Of a stretch of DNA of 8,430 nucleotides, positions 1 through 6,862 are shown in pieces. The stretch is taken from positions 1-8,430 of the forward strand of contig CAMENQ010000087.1 of NCBI GenBank assembly GCA_945928585.1, read 5' to 3'. The DNA is from an uncultured Roseburia sp. (lineage in GTDB: Bacteria; Bacillota; Clostridia; Lachnospirales; Lachnospiraceae). The translations under genes were made by a program, and so were the position numbers. Numbering within the stretch: the stretch's first letter is position 1; each line of letters starts with the position of its first letter. A model generated the notes under the pieces. That model saw only the letters and a list, made by a program, of their open reading frames with translations. It had not been told where the DNA came from and did not search any database.

Positions 1-1
1 A

Positions 2-1546
2 TATGGACTTGGAAGCCCTATTGATTATAAGGAGATGGTTGTATCCTTAAGACCATCCATGGAGGCTGACAGGGATGATGTTATCAGAAAGCTTATAAAT
101 ATGCAGTATGACAGAAATGAGATGGATTTTAAGCGTGGAACCTTCCGTGTCCGTGGGGATGTATTGGAGATTTTTCCTGCAAATACTGATGATAAGGCCA
201 TAAGGGTAGAATTTTTCGGTGATGAGGTGGACAGAATAACAGAAATAGACAGCCTTACGGGAGAGATAAAGGCGAGACTTGAGCATGTAGCCATCTTTCC
301 TGCGTCTCATTATGTAGTGGCACCAGAGAAGATGCTGGAGGCTACTAAAAACATCGAAGCTGAAATGGAGGAGCGTGTCGCATACTTTAAAAGTGAGGAC
401 AAGCTTTTGGAGGCACAGCGTATAAGAGAAAGAACCATGTTTGACATAGAGATGATGAGGGAGACAGGCTTCTGCTCAGGTATAGAAAATTATTCGAGAC
501 ACCTGTCATTCCTTCCGCCAGGGTCTACGCCTCATACGCTTTTGGATTATTTTCCTGATGACTTCCTTATGATAGTTGACGAGTCACACATTACCATACC
601 GCAGGTAAGGGGAATGTATGCGGGAGACCAGTCCAGAAAGACCACATTGGTAGAGTACGGCTTCAGACTCCCTTCGGCGAAGGACAACAGACCGCTGAAT
701 TTTGAAGAGTTTGAAAGCAAAATAGACCAGATGCTTTTTGTTTCAGCTACTCCAAATGTATATGAAAGTGAGCATGAGCTTCTTAGGGCAGAGCAGATTA
801 TAAGACCGACAGGACTTTTGGATCCAAATATAGATGTTCGTCCTGTAGAAGGACAGATAGATGACCTTATAGGAGAGATAAAAAAGGAAACCTCAAAGAA
901 AAATAAGGTTCTTGTAACTACACTTACAAAGCGTATGGCAGAGGATTTAACTGATTATATGAAAGATGTAGGCATAAGAGTCAAGTATCTCCATTCGGAC
1001 ATAGATACACTGGAGCGTACGGAGATTATAAGAAATATGCGCCTTGATATGTTTGATGTTCTGGTAGGTATAAATTTGCTCAGGGAGGGACTTGATATAC
1101 CTGAAATTTCACTTGTTGCCATACTGGATGCAGACAAGGAAGGATTCTTGCGTTCCGAAACATCGCTTATACAGACTATAGGCCGTGCCGCAAGAAATTC
1201 AGAGGGACACGTTATAATGTATGCGGATTCCATTACTGATTCCATGAAGGCAGCCATAGATGAGACACAGCGAAGAAGGAAAATACAGGAAGCATATAAT
1301 ACAGAGCATAATATTACTCCGACTACGATTAAAAAGGCAGTCAGAGACCTTATAAGCATAACTAAGGAGGCAGCAAAAACTGCCGAGACACTGGAGAAAG
1401 ATCCTGAGTCTATGTCAGAAACAGAGCTTAAAAAGCTTATTGCCAAGATACAGAAGCAGATGCAGAAGGCAGCGGCAGAGTTGGATTTTGAGACAGCGGC
1501 AGAACTGAGAGATCAGATGATGGAACTAAAAAAGTATCTTGAATAG
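2..1546 (+). CDS. uvrB: Excinuclease ABC subunit B (UvrB), 5'-truncated by window edge
   Basis: UvrB is the DNA-damage-verifying helicase-like subunit of the UvrABC nucleotide excision repair complex. It is loaded onto lesions by UvrA and then recruits UvrC for the two incisions. The reading frame is open from base 2 and begins inside the conserved YGLG segment, so about 145 N-terminal residues, including the Walker A motif and most of the damage-clamping beta-hairpin region, lie outside the window. Counting visible residues from Tyr at base 2 (514 in all), I see [10 protein letters not shown] (about 158-167), the DESH Walker B/motif II (193-196), SATP motif III (248-251), [11 protein letters not shown] (about 306-316), motif [11 protein letters not shown] (356-365) and the arginine-finger motif [10 protein letters not shown] (392-399). 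The last 40 residues form the C-terminal UVR motif ([14 protein letters not shown]), which binds UvrA and UvrC. The Met at base 35 is internal, not a start. The gene ends with TAG and appears intact apart from the edge. uvrA follows 87 bases later, the usual Firmicute order. Confidence 0.98.
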   Translation, partial: YGLGSPIDYKEMVVSLRPSMEADRDDVIRKLINMQYDRNEMDFKRGTFRVRGDVLEIFPANTDDKAIRVEFFGDEVDRITEIDSLTGEIKARLEHVAIFPASHYVVAPEKMLEATKNIEAEMEERVAYFKSEDKLLEAQRIRERTMFDIEMMRETGFCSGIENYSRHLSFLPPGSTPHTLLDYFPDDFLMIVDESHITIPQVRGMYAGDQSRKTTLVEYGFRLPSAKDNRPLNFEEFESKIDQMLFVSATPNVYESEHELLRAEQIIRPTGLLDPNIDVRPVEGQIDDLIGEIKKETSKKNKVLVTTLTKRMAEDLTDYMKDVGIRVKYLHSDIDTLERTEIIRNMRLDMFDVLVGINLLREGLDIPEISLVAILDADKEGFLRSETSLIQTIGRAARNSEGHVIMYADSITDSMKAAIDETQRRRKIQEAYNTEHNITPTTIKKAVRDLISITKEAAKTAETLEKDPESMSETELKKLIAKIQKQMQKAAAELDFETAAELRDQMMELKKYLE

Positions 1547-1563
1547 CTGTATTTTTAATTTGA

Positions 1564-1582
1564 ACATATACTATAGATATGT
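1564..1582. repeat. AT-rich inverted repeat in the uvrB-uvrA gap
   Basis: ACATAT at 1564-1569 is the reverse complement of ATATGT at 1577-1582, with a 7-base centre that itself contains the palindrome CTATAG. It sits in the 87-base gap before uvrA. The stem is only 6 A/T-rich base pairs and no U-tract follows, so it is not a terminator. It could be an operator or chance in AT-rich DNA. A GAAC half-site overlaps its left arm (1562-1565 reads GAAC with a preceding T), but the matching GTTC half of a Gram-positive LexA box is absent. Confidence 0.2.
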
Positions 1583-1633
1583 GCTAAATTAAACAAAATT
1601 GTGATAGTAAATATGAAAGGTTTGGTAAGATAA

Positions 1634-4465
1634 ATGAGTGACGCAAGAAAATACATCAAAATACGCGGTGCAGCAGAACATAATCTTAAAAACGTGGATG
1701 TGGATATTCCAAGAAACGAATTTGTAGTATTGACCGGGTTAAGTGGTTCGGGAAAGTCATCACTTGCATTTGATACTATTTATGCAGAAGGACAAAGACG
1801 TTATATGGAGTCACTTTCATCATACGCCCGTATGTTTCTTGGACAGATGGAGAAACCAAATGTAGAAAGTATAGAAGGATTGTCTCCTGCCATATCCATT
1901 GACCAGAAATCAACTAACAGAAATCCGCGTTCCACAGTAGGTACAGTGACGGAAATATACGATTATTTCAGATTATTATATGCACGTATCGGAATACCAC
2001 ATTGTCCAAACTGTCATAAGCCTATAAGCAAGCAGTCAGTAGACCAGATGACAGACACCATTATGGAACTTCCGGAAAAGACTAAAATACAGCTTTTAGC
2101 ACCTGTAGTAAGAGGTAAAAAAGGTCGTCATGAAAAAGTACTTGAGCAGGCAAAAAAATCCGGATTTGTCCGTGTAAATGTAGATGGAAACACATATGAT
2201 TTAAGCGAGGAAATTACACTTGATAAGAACATTAAGCATAACATAGAAATAGTAGTAGACCGTCTTACTATAAAGGAAGGAATGGAGCAGAGACTTACAG
2301 ATTCCATAGAGACTGTTCTTAAGCTTACAGGCGGTATTATGACAGTAGATGTTGTAGGAGGAGAGCCTATAAATTTCAGTTCCAGCTTTTCATGTCCTGA
2401 CTGTGGCATAAGTGTGGATGAGATAGAGCCAAGAAGCTTTTCCTTCAACAATCCTTTCGGTGCATGTCCTGTGTGTGTTGGTCTTGGATATAAGATGGAG
2501 TTTGATGAGGACTTAATGATTCCTGACAAGAATTTAAGCTTAAATGAAGGAGCCATAGTGGCTATGGGATGGCAGTCATCCGGTGATTCTAAAAGTTTTA
2601 CAAATGCATTGCTGAAAGCATTGTCAGAAGAATATGGATTTAGTCTTGATACGCCTTTTAAAGATTTGTCAAAGAAAGCACACGATATTATAATGTACGG
2701 AACAGACGGACATAAGGTAAAGGTACGTTATAGGGGACAGCGTGGAGAGGGTGTTTATGATGTAGATTTTGAAGGACTTATAAAAAACGAAGAAAGACGC
2801 TACAGAGAGACCGGCTCTGATACTATGAAACAGGAGTATGAGGAATTTATGAGGATTACTCCGTGTAAGGAATGTAAGGGACAAAGATTAAAGAAAGAGT
2901 CACTGGCTGTAACTATTGCAGAAAAAAATATATACGAAATAACAGCTATGTCCATAGCATCACTTAAGGAGTTTCTCCATAAGCTTGACATAACTGACAG
3001 ACAAAAATATATAGGTGGAGAAATCTTAAAAGAAATAAAGGCACGTATAGGCTTTTTAGTCGATGTAGGACTTGATTACCTGACATTAGCCAGAGCAACA
3101 GGCACATTGTCAGGCGGTGAGGCACAGAGAATAAGACTTGCCACACAGATAGGCTCAGGACTGGTAGGAGTAGCCTACATCCTTGATGAGCCAAGCATTG
3201 GACTTCATCAGAGAGACAATGACAAACTTTTAAATACACTGCTTCATCTGAGAGACCTTGGCAATTCACTTATAGTGGTAGAGCATGACGAGGATACTAT
3301 GAGAGCAGCAGATTTTATAGTGGATGTAGGACCTGGGGCAGGAAGCCATGGCGGTGAAATTGTTGCTACAGGCACGGCTGAGGATATTATGAAAAATGAA
3401 GATTCCATTACGGGACAGTATCTTAGCGGAAAAATAAAAATACCTGTGCCGAAGGAAAGAAGAAAGCCGACCGGATATCTTAAGGTTATAGGGGCAAAAC
3501 AGAATAACCTTAAAAACATAAACGTAGACATCCCCCTTGGAGTTATGACATGTGTTACAGGAGTATCAGGTTCCGGAAAAAGCTCTCTTGTAAATGAGAT
3601 ATTATATAAAGCATTGGCAAAGAAATTAAACAGGGCAAGAACCATACCGGGAACTCACAAGGAAATACAGGGAACAGAGCAGCTTGATAAAGTTATTGAT
3701 ATTGACCAGTCACCTATCGGCAGGACACCAAGGTCAAATCCTGCCACCTACACAGGCGTATTTGACCAAATCAGGGATTTATTTGCAAGTACGGCAGATG
3801 CCAAAGCAAGAGGCTACAGTAAAGGAAGATTCAGCTTCAATGTAAAGGGTGGTCGTTGCGAGGCATGTTCAGGTGACGGTATTATAAAGATAGAAATGCA
3901 TTTCTTGCCTGATGTATACGTGCCATGTGAAGTGTGTGGCGGAAAGCGTTACAACAGAGAGACACTGGAAGTAAAGTACAAGGGTAAAAGTATATATGAT
4001 GTACTTGACATGACAGTGGAGGAGGCAGAAAAGTTCTTTGAAAACGTGCCGTCTATCCACAGGAAAATAGCTACATTAAATGAGGTAGGACTTTCATATG
4101 TAAAGCTTGGACAGCCTTCCACAGAGCTTTCGGGAGGTGAAGCACAGAGAGTAAAGCTTGCCACGGAGCTTAGCAGACGAGGAACCGGAAAGACTATATA
4201 TATACTTGACGAGCCGACTACAGGACTTCATTTTGCTGATGTTCATAAGCTTGTAGAGATACTTAGAAAGCTGTCAGACGGAGGCAATACAGTAGTAGTA
4301 ATAGAGCACAATCTGGACGTAATAAAGGTGGCTGACCATATTATAGATATAGGCCCTGAAGGTGGTGACAGGGGTGGAACCATAGTGGCAACAGGTACTC
4401 CGGAGGAGATAGCTAAAAATAAGAAGTCATATACGGGACAGTTTTTAAAGAGGTATCTAAAGTAG
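1634..4465 (+). CDS. uvrA: Excinuclease ABC subunit A (UvrA)
   Basis: UvrA is the ABC-type ATPase that dimerises, scans DNA for bulky lesions and delivers UvrB to them in nucleotide excision repair. The 943-residue product matches the usual full length (about 940). Both nucleotide-binding modules are intact. The first has Walker [10 protein letters not shown] (35-43), signature LSGGEAQR (492-499) and Walker B ILDEP (516-520). The second has Walker [10 protein letters not shown] (643-651), signature LSGGEAQR (832-839) and Walker B ILDEP (857-861). Zinc-binding cysteines are present at 254/257/278/281 (the module inserted in the first ATPase half) and at 742/745/765/768 (the C-terminal DNA-binding zinc module, with the conserved GGRCEAC and FLPDVYVPC). 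Further CxxC pairs at 124/127 and 411/414 probably form the third zinc site known in UvrA structures. The start is the ATG followed by [12 protein letters not shown], the standard UvrA N-terminus. Its ribosome binding site is weak (AAAGG at 1616-1620, 13 bases away), which fits translation as the downstream gene of a uvrBA operon. It ends with TAG and no frameshift is seen. Confidence 0.99.
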   Translation: MSDARKYIKIRGAAEHNLKNVDVDIPRNEFVVLTGLSGSGKSSLAFDTIYAEGQRRYMESLSSYARMFLGQMEKPNVESIEGLSPAISIDQKSTNRNPRSTVGTVTEIYDYFRLLYARIGIPHCPNCHKPISKQSVDQMTDTIMELPEKTKIQLLAPVVRGKKGRHEKVLEQAKKSGFVRVNVDGNTYDLSEEITLDKNIKHNIEIVVDRLTIKEGMEQRLTDSIETVLKLTGGIMTVDVVGGEPINFSSSFSCPDCGISVDEIEPRSFSFNNPFGACPVCVGLGYKMEFDEDLMIPDKNLSLNEGAIVAMGWQSSGDSKSFTNALLKALSEEYGFSLDTPFKDLSKKAHDIIMYGTDGHKVKVRYRGQRGEGVYDVDFEGLIKNEERRYRETGSDTMKQEYEEFMRITPCKECKGQRLKKESLAVTIAEKNIYEITAMSIASLKEFLHKLDITDRQKYIGGEILKEIKARIGFLVDVGLDYLTLARATGTLSGGEAQRIRLATQIGSGLVGVAYILDEPSIGLHQRDNDKLLNTLLHLRDLGNSLIVVEHDEDTMRAADFIVDVGPGAGSHGGEIVATGTAEDIMKNEDSITGQYLSGKIKIPVPKERRKPTGYLKVIGAKQNNLKNINVDIPLGVMTCVTGVSGSGKSSLVNEILYKALAKKLNRARTIPGTHKEIQGTEQLDKVIDIDQSPIGRTPRSNPATYTGVFDQIRDLFASTADAKARGYSKGRFSFNVKGGRCEACSGDGIIKIEMHFLPDVYVPCEVCGGKRYNRETLEVKYKGKSIYDVLDMTVEEAEKFFENVPSIHRKIATLNEVGLSYVKLGQPSTELSGGEAQRVKLATELSRRGTGKTIYILDEPTTGLHFADVHKLVEILRKLSDGGNTVVVIEHNLDVIKVADHIIDIGPEGGDRGGTIVATGTPEEIAKNKKSYTGQFLKRYLK

Positions 4466-4531
4466 GAAATTAAAAAATAATAAAAAATATATGATTTAAT
4501 ATAGCAGTATGGGAGAATATTTGTTATTATA

Positions 4532-4559
4532 TTGTTATAAATTGTTTGTTTTATAATAT
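4532..4559 (+). promoter_or_regulatory. Candidate sigma-A promoter for the flavin reductase gene
   Basis: The 128-base gap after uvrA contains TTGTTA (4532-4537) as a -35-like element. It is followed by a perfect TATAAT (4552-4557) at a short 14-base spacing, or an overlapping TAATAT (4554-4559) at 16 bases. Transcription would start near 4565, giving a leader of about 30 bases before the ATG at 4594. The region is so AT-rich that chance matches are likely. No GC-rich terminator hairpin is visible after uvrA, so readthrough from uvrBA is also possible. Confidence 0.4.
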
Positions 4560-4583
4560 ATAAAAGACAATAGGTCTTAGAAT

Positions 4584-4590
4584 GGAGGAA
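4584..4590 (+). promoter_or_regulatory. Ribosome binding site GGAGGAA that fixes the flavin reductase start
   Basis: GGAGGAA lies 5 bases (counted from the end of GGAGG) upstream of the ATG at 4594. It overlaps an in-frame upstream ATG at 4582, which has no comparable site in front of it. This argues that translation begins at 4594 and that the upstream ATG is part of the leader. Confidence 0.75.
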
Positions 4591-4593
4591 CTT

Positions 4594-5094
4594 ATGAACA
4601 AAAACGTATTCAGAAATTTATCTTATGGAGTGTATGTAGTATCAACATGGGACAATGGAAGGGCTACAGGCTGTACAGCAAACAGTGCAATGCAGATAAC
4701 ATCTTCTCCTGCTACCATAGCAGTAAGCATTAATCATGATAACTACACAAACAGCTGTATAAAGGACACAGGCAGATTTGCCATATCAATACTTTCAGAA
4801 AAATCTGACCCAATGATAATAGGTACTTTCGGATTTTATTCGGGAAAGGAAAAGAACAAGTTTGACGAAGTAGAGCATAAGCTGTTTGCAAATATGCCGG
4901 TAGTTTCAGATGCCTGCGGATATATTACCTGCGAGGTAATTGATACAATGGAAACAGAGACACATACTGTATTCCTTGGCAGAGTTCTTGACGGAGATGT
5001 AAATGGTAATGATGACCCGATGACATATTCATATTATCATAAGGTGGTAAAGGGCAAGAGTCCGAAAAATGCACCGACGTACATTGCGGATTAG
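4594..5094 (+). CDS. Flavin reductase-like FMN-binding protein, rubredoxin-less
   Basis: The 166-residue protein belongs to the flavin reductase-like (RutF/DIM6-NTAB type) split-barrel FMN-binding family, soluble and cytoplasmic, with no signal peptide or membrane segment. The family reduces or binds flavin using NAD(P)H. Family features seen are the N-terminal RNLSYGVYVVST, the FMN-loop region GRATGCTANSAMQITSSPAT (residues 22-41), a KDTGRFAISIL segment (57-67), THTVFLGRV near 123-131, and the C-terminal YYHKVVKGKSPKNAPTY. That last segment is what joins the flavin domain to a C-terminal rubredoxin in the high-molecular-weight rubredoxins of clostridia. Here the protein stops two residues after it (AD, then TAG) and no rubredoxin CxxC motifs follow in any nearby frame. 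The start at 4594 was chosen for its GGAGG site; an in-frame ATG at 4582 would add four residues. Its own promoter is likely and a hairpin follows. The physiological electron acceptor or substrate cannot be told from sequence. Confidence 0.9.
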   Translation: MNKNVFRNLSYGVYVVSTWDNGRATGCTANSAMQITSSPATIAVSINHDNYTNSCIKDTGRFAISILSEKSDPMIIGTFGFYSGKEKNKFDEVEHKLFANMPVVSDACGYITCEVIDTMETETHTVFLGRVLDGDVNGNDDPMTYSYYHKVVKGKSPKNAPTYIAD

Positions 5095-5097
5095 TTC

Positions 5098-5126
5098 TTG
5101 AGCAGCTAACTTTCATCTTTTATTAC
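5098..5126 (+). promoter_or_regulatory. Weak candidate promoter for the HPt-transporter pair
   Basis: TTGAGC (5098-5103) and TATTAC (5121-5126) are spaced by 17 bases and each matches 4 of 6 consensus positions. Transcription would begin at about 5133, directly at the foot of the hairpin at 5134-5158, so that the hairpin would become the very 5' end of the message. Nothing promoter-like is visible in the 43 bases between the hairpin and the HPt start. The match is weak and could be chance. Confidence 0.25.
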
Positions 5127-5133
5127 AAAAGAA

Positions 5134-5158
5134 AAAGCCGGAGTCCGTCTCCGGCTTT
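5134..5158. terminator. Perfect 10-bp hairpin between flavin reductase and HPt genes
   Basis: AAAGCCGGAG (5134-5143) pairs perfectly with CTCCGGCTTT (5149-5158) around the 5-base loop TCCGT. On the plus strand the stem is followed by only TTT (within the stem) and then AAAACGG, a poor U-tract. On the minus strand it is followed by TTTTTCTTTTG, a much better one. It probably acts as a terminator after the flavin reductase gene, but it is built better to stop transcription arriving from the right on the minus strand. It may be leaky for plus-strand transcription into the HPt gene. Confidence 0.7.
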
Positions 5159-5186
5159 AAAACGGAAAAAAGATAAAAAAATGAGT

Positions 5187-5192
5187 AAGGAG
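5187..5192 (+). promoter_or_regulatory. Ribosome binding site AAGGAG that fixes the HPt start
   Basis: AAGGAG lies 9 bases before the ATG at 5202. An in-frame ATG at 5181 lies just upstream of it and is preceded only by an A-rich run, so 5202 is the better-supported start. The longer form would add the seven residues MSKEKDK. Confidence 0.65.
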
Positions 5193-5201
5193 AAAGACAA
5201 A

Positions 5202-5570
5202 ATGTTAGTAAAAGAATTTTATGACCAAATAGGAGGAAACTATGAGTCCGTTTTAAAGCGTCTTTCAAAGGATGAAATTATAAAAAAGTTTATAATAAAA
5301 TTTATTTCCGAACCAAGCTACATTAATATGTGCCGTGCCGTGGAAGATGAAGATTATGAGAAGGCATTTAGTGAAGTACACTCCCTAAAAGGCATCTGTG
5401 CAAATATGAGTTTTGATAGACTGGGAAAGTCTGCAGGTGCTTTGACAGAATATCTCAGGAACAGCAGTGAAAAACAGATTAATAAAGAACAATGTTTGGA
5501 ACTGGTAAGACAAGTGTCCGAAGATTATAATGTGGTGGTGGATGCTGTCAAAAAGTTAGAGTCAGAGTAA
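5202..5570 (+). CDS. Stand-alone histidine phosphotransfer (HPt) domain protein
   Basis: The 122-residue protein is almost entirely one HPt domain, the all-alpha module that carries a phosphoryl group on histidine between response-regulator receiver domains in multistep phosphorelays. The diagnostic phosphorylation motif is visible as EVHSLKGICANM, with the candidate phospho-histidine at His60 (codon 5379-5381). It is preceded by an EDEDYEKAF segment and followed by the expected DRLGKSAGALTEYLR helix, which fits the family pattern well. There is no signal peptide, membrane segment or kinase domain. The start is set by the AAGGAG site at 5187-5192. No histidine kinase or response regulator gene is in the window, so its partners are unknown. 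The MFS transporter gene begins 12 bases after its stop, suggesting co-transcription. HPt domains tolerate much divergence and some lose phosphotransfer function, but here the key histidine, lysine and glycine are all kept. Confidence 0.85.
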   Translation: MLVKEFYDQIGGNYESVLKRLSKDEIIKKFIIKFISEPSYINMCRAVEDEDYEKAFSEVHSLKGICANMSFDRLGKSAGALTEYLRNSSEKQINKEQCLELVRQVSEDYNVVVDAVKKLESE

Positions 5571-5582
5571 TTTGGATAAATT

Positions 5583-6770
5583 ATGTTAAACTATCAAAAA
5601 ACAAAAACAGCCTGTTACTTAGGATTTATCACCCAGGCGATAGCGGCAAATTTTGCTCCGCTGTTATTTTTAAAATTTCATAATGATTACCAGATTTCTC
5701 TTGGAAATATAGCACTGATATCTACGTGCTTTTTCTTTACACAGCTTTTGGTAGATATGTTTTGTGCCAAATTTGTGGACAGGATAGGATATCGTGTATG
5801 TATTGTGGCATCCGAAGTGTGTTCCGCAGCAGGGCTGATTTGTCTGGCTTTTTTGCCGGATATTTTTGAAGAACCGTTTGTGGGAATTATATGCAGTGTT
5901 ATAGTGTATGCAATAGGAAGCGGCTTGATAGAAGTACTCTGTAGTCCTATCGTAGAAGCATGTCCATTTGAAAATAAGGAAGCTACCATGAGCCTGCTTC
6001 ACTCCTTTTATTGTTGGGGCTCTGTAGGTACGATATTGATTTCAACTTTGTTCTTTATGGTTTTTGGAATGAACAGTTGGAAATGGCTTGCTGTATTATG
6101 GGCGCTTGTTCCGGCAGTAAACATATATAATTTCGCAACATGCCCGATTGAACATTTAGTTGATGAAGGGAGAGGAATGAGAATAAGAGAATTATTCAAA
6201 AAACCCACATTCTGGTTGGCTATTTGTTTAATGATCTGTTCCGGTGCATCGGAACTTTCTATGGCACAATGGGCGTCGGCTTATGCTGAAGCAGCATTAG
6301 GATTGTCAAAAACAATAGGAGATTTAGCCGGTCCCTGTATGTTTGCGTTTACAATGGGGATAAGCCGCATAATTTTTGGAAAATACGGTGACAGAATGGA
6401 TTTGATGAAATTTATGACAGGCTCAGGAATTTTATGTGTAGTTTGTTATCTTTTAACTTCGCTTTCAGCAAATTCATTAATTGGGCTTTTAGGTTGTATT
6501 ATATGTGGTTTTTCTGTTGGAATTATGTGGCCCGGAACAATTAGTATTTCGGCTCAAAAATTCCCGGCAGGTGGAACTGCTATGTTCGCGTTGCTTGCTA
6601 TGGCAGGAGATTTAGGGGGAAGTATTGGGCCCGGTATTGTTGGTCGTGTTACACAAAATGCAGGAGATAATATTCAGGCAGGTATGGGCGTCGGGCTTGT
6701 GTTTCCGATTATTTTACTGGTTATGCTTTTTATTCTTGGTATCGAAAGAAAAAAGAAAGCAAATCGGTAA
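5583..6770 (+). CDS. Major facilitator superfamily (MFS) transporter, substrate unknown
   Basis: The 395-residue integral membrane protein has about twelve hydrophobic segments (roughly residues 9-31, 39-60, 71-93, 99-121, 137-161, 165-187, 207-229, 247-266, 273-295, 297-323, 327-352, 365-388). A central charged loop lies near 188-206, the 6+6 layout of the major facilitator superfamily. The loop between helices 2 and 3 carries a motif A-like AKFVDRIGYR (62-71), and a related GKYGDRMD follows helix 8. A short basic tail (ERKKKANR) is expected to be cytoplasmic. Glycine- and proline-rich helices such as GDLGGSIGPGIVGR (342-355) resemble the fucose permease/sugar-transporter-like branch, but I cannot name a substrate. 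Asp66 and the acidic Glu117, Glu125 and Glu223 in or near helices are candidates for proton coupling or substrate binding. The start at 5583 has only a weak site (TTTGGA, 6 bases upstream) and lies 12 bases after the HPt stop, so translation is probably coupled to that gene. It ends with TAA, and a terminator lies 54 bases on. Confidence 0.9.
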   Translation: MLNYQKTKTACYLGFITQAIAANFAPLLFLKFHNDYQISLGNIALISTCFFFTQLLVDMFCAKFVDRIGYRVCIVASEVCSAAGLICLAFLPDIFEEPFVGIICSVIVYAIGSGLIEVLCSPIVEACPFENKEATMSLLHSFYCWGSVGTILISTLFFMVFGMNSWKWLAVLWALVPAVNIYNFATCPIEHLVDEGRGMRIRELFKKPTFWLAICLMICSGASELSMAQWASAYAEAALGLSKTIGDLAGPCMFAFTMGISRIIFGKYGDRMDLMKFMTGSGILCVVCYLLTSLSANSLIGLLGCIICGFSVGIMWPGTISISAQKFPAGGTAMFALLAMAGDLGGSIGPGIVGRVTQNAGDNIQAGMGVGLVFPIILLVMLFILGIERKKKANR

Positions 6771-6824
6771 AATGCATTTATAAGAATTGCTGTTTAGTCA
6801 ATCATTTGGAATAAGTATAGAACA

Positions 6825-6848
6825 AGGACGAGGACACAGCCTCGTCCT
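6825..6848. terminator. Bidirectional terminator between MFS transporter and hcp
   Basis: AGGACGAGG (6825-6833) pairs perfectly with CCTCGTCCT (6840-6848) around the 6-base loop ACACAG, a 9-bp GC-rich stem. It sits in the 92-base gap between two convergent genes. Downstream on the plus strand is AAACTATTTTATGCTTATTTT, and on the minus strand TGTTCTATACTTATT. Both are moderately U-rich rather than clean U-tracts. Its position 14 bases beyond the hcp stop and 54 beyond the transporter stop fits a shared terminator. Confidence 0.8.
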
Positions 6849-6862
6849 AAACTATTTTATGC

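Noticed and set aside
955..1446. Long minus-strand open frame of 163 codons inside uvrB
   Set aside because: It is an antisense shadow of the strongly conserved uvrB frame. It is Ser/Ile/Val-rich low-information sequence with no recognisable family features and no ribosome binding site that I could see.
1562..1582. Possible LexA (SOS) box before uvrA, suggested by GAAC at 1562-1565 region and the ACATAT/ATATGT palindrome
   Set aside because: The Gram-positive box needs a GAAC half and a GTTC-type half 4 bases apart. Only the first half is present and the palindrome centre does not match. The real SOS site, if any, would be upstream of uvrB outside the window.
1560..1590. Possible promoter TTGAAC (1560-1565) with TGCTAAATT (1582-1590) for uvrA
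   Set aside because: The spacing is 19 bases and the -10 match is poor. uvrA is more simply explained as read from the uvrB promoter.
3244..3645. Minus-strand open frame inside uvrA (133 codons)
   Set aside because: It lies antisense to the signature, Walker and zinc-module coding region of uvrA, where constraint comes from the UvrA frame. It shows no independent gene signal.
4466..4581. Terminator or small RNA in the gap after uvrA
   Set aside because: The gap is almost all A/T with repeated TTGTTAT words but no GC-rich stem. It holds only the candidate promoter.
5095..5201. Remnant rubredoxin domain after the flavin reductase stop
   Set aside because: No CxxC-G-Y/C pattern is readable in any forward frame. 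The space is occupied by a hairpin and A-rich leader.
5687..6002. Two overlapping minus-strand open frames inside the MFS gene
   Set aside because: They are antisense shadows in two frames of a clear membrane protein gene, without membrane or domain signatures of their own.
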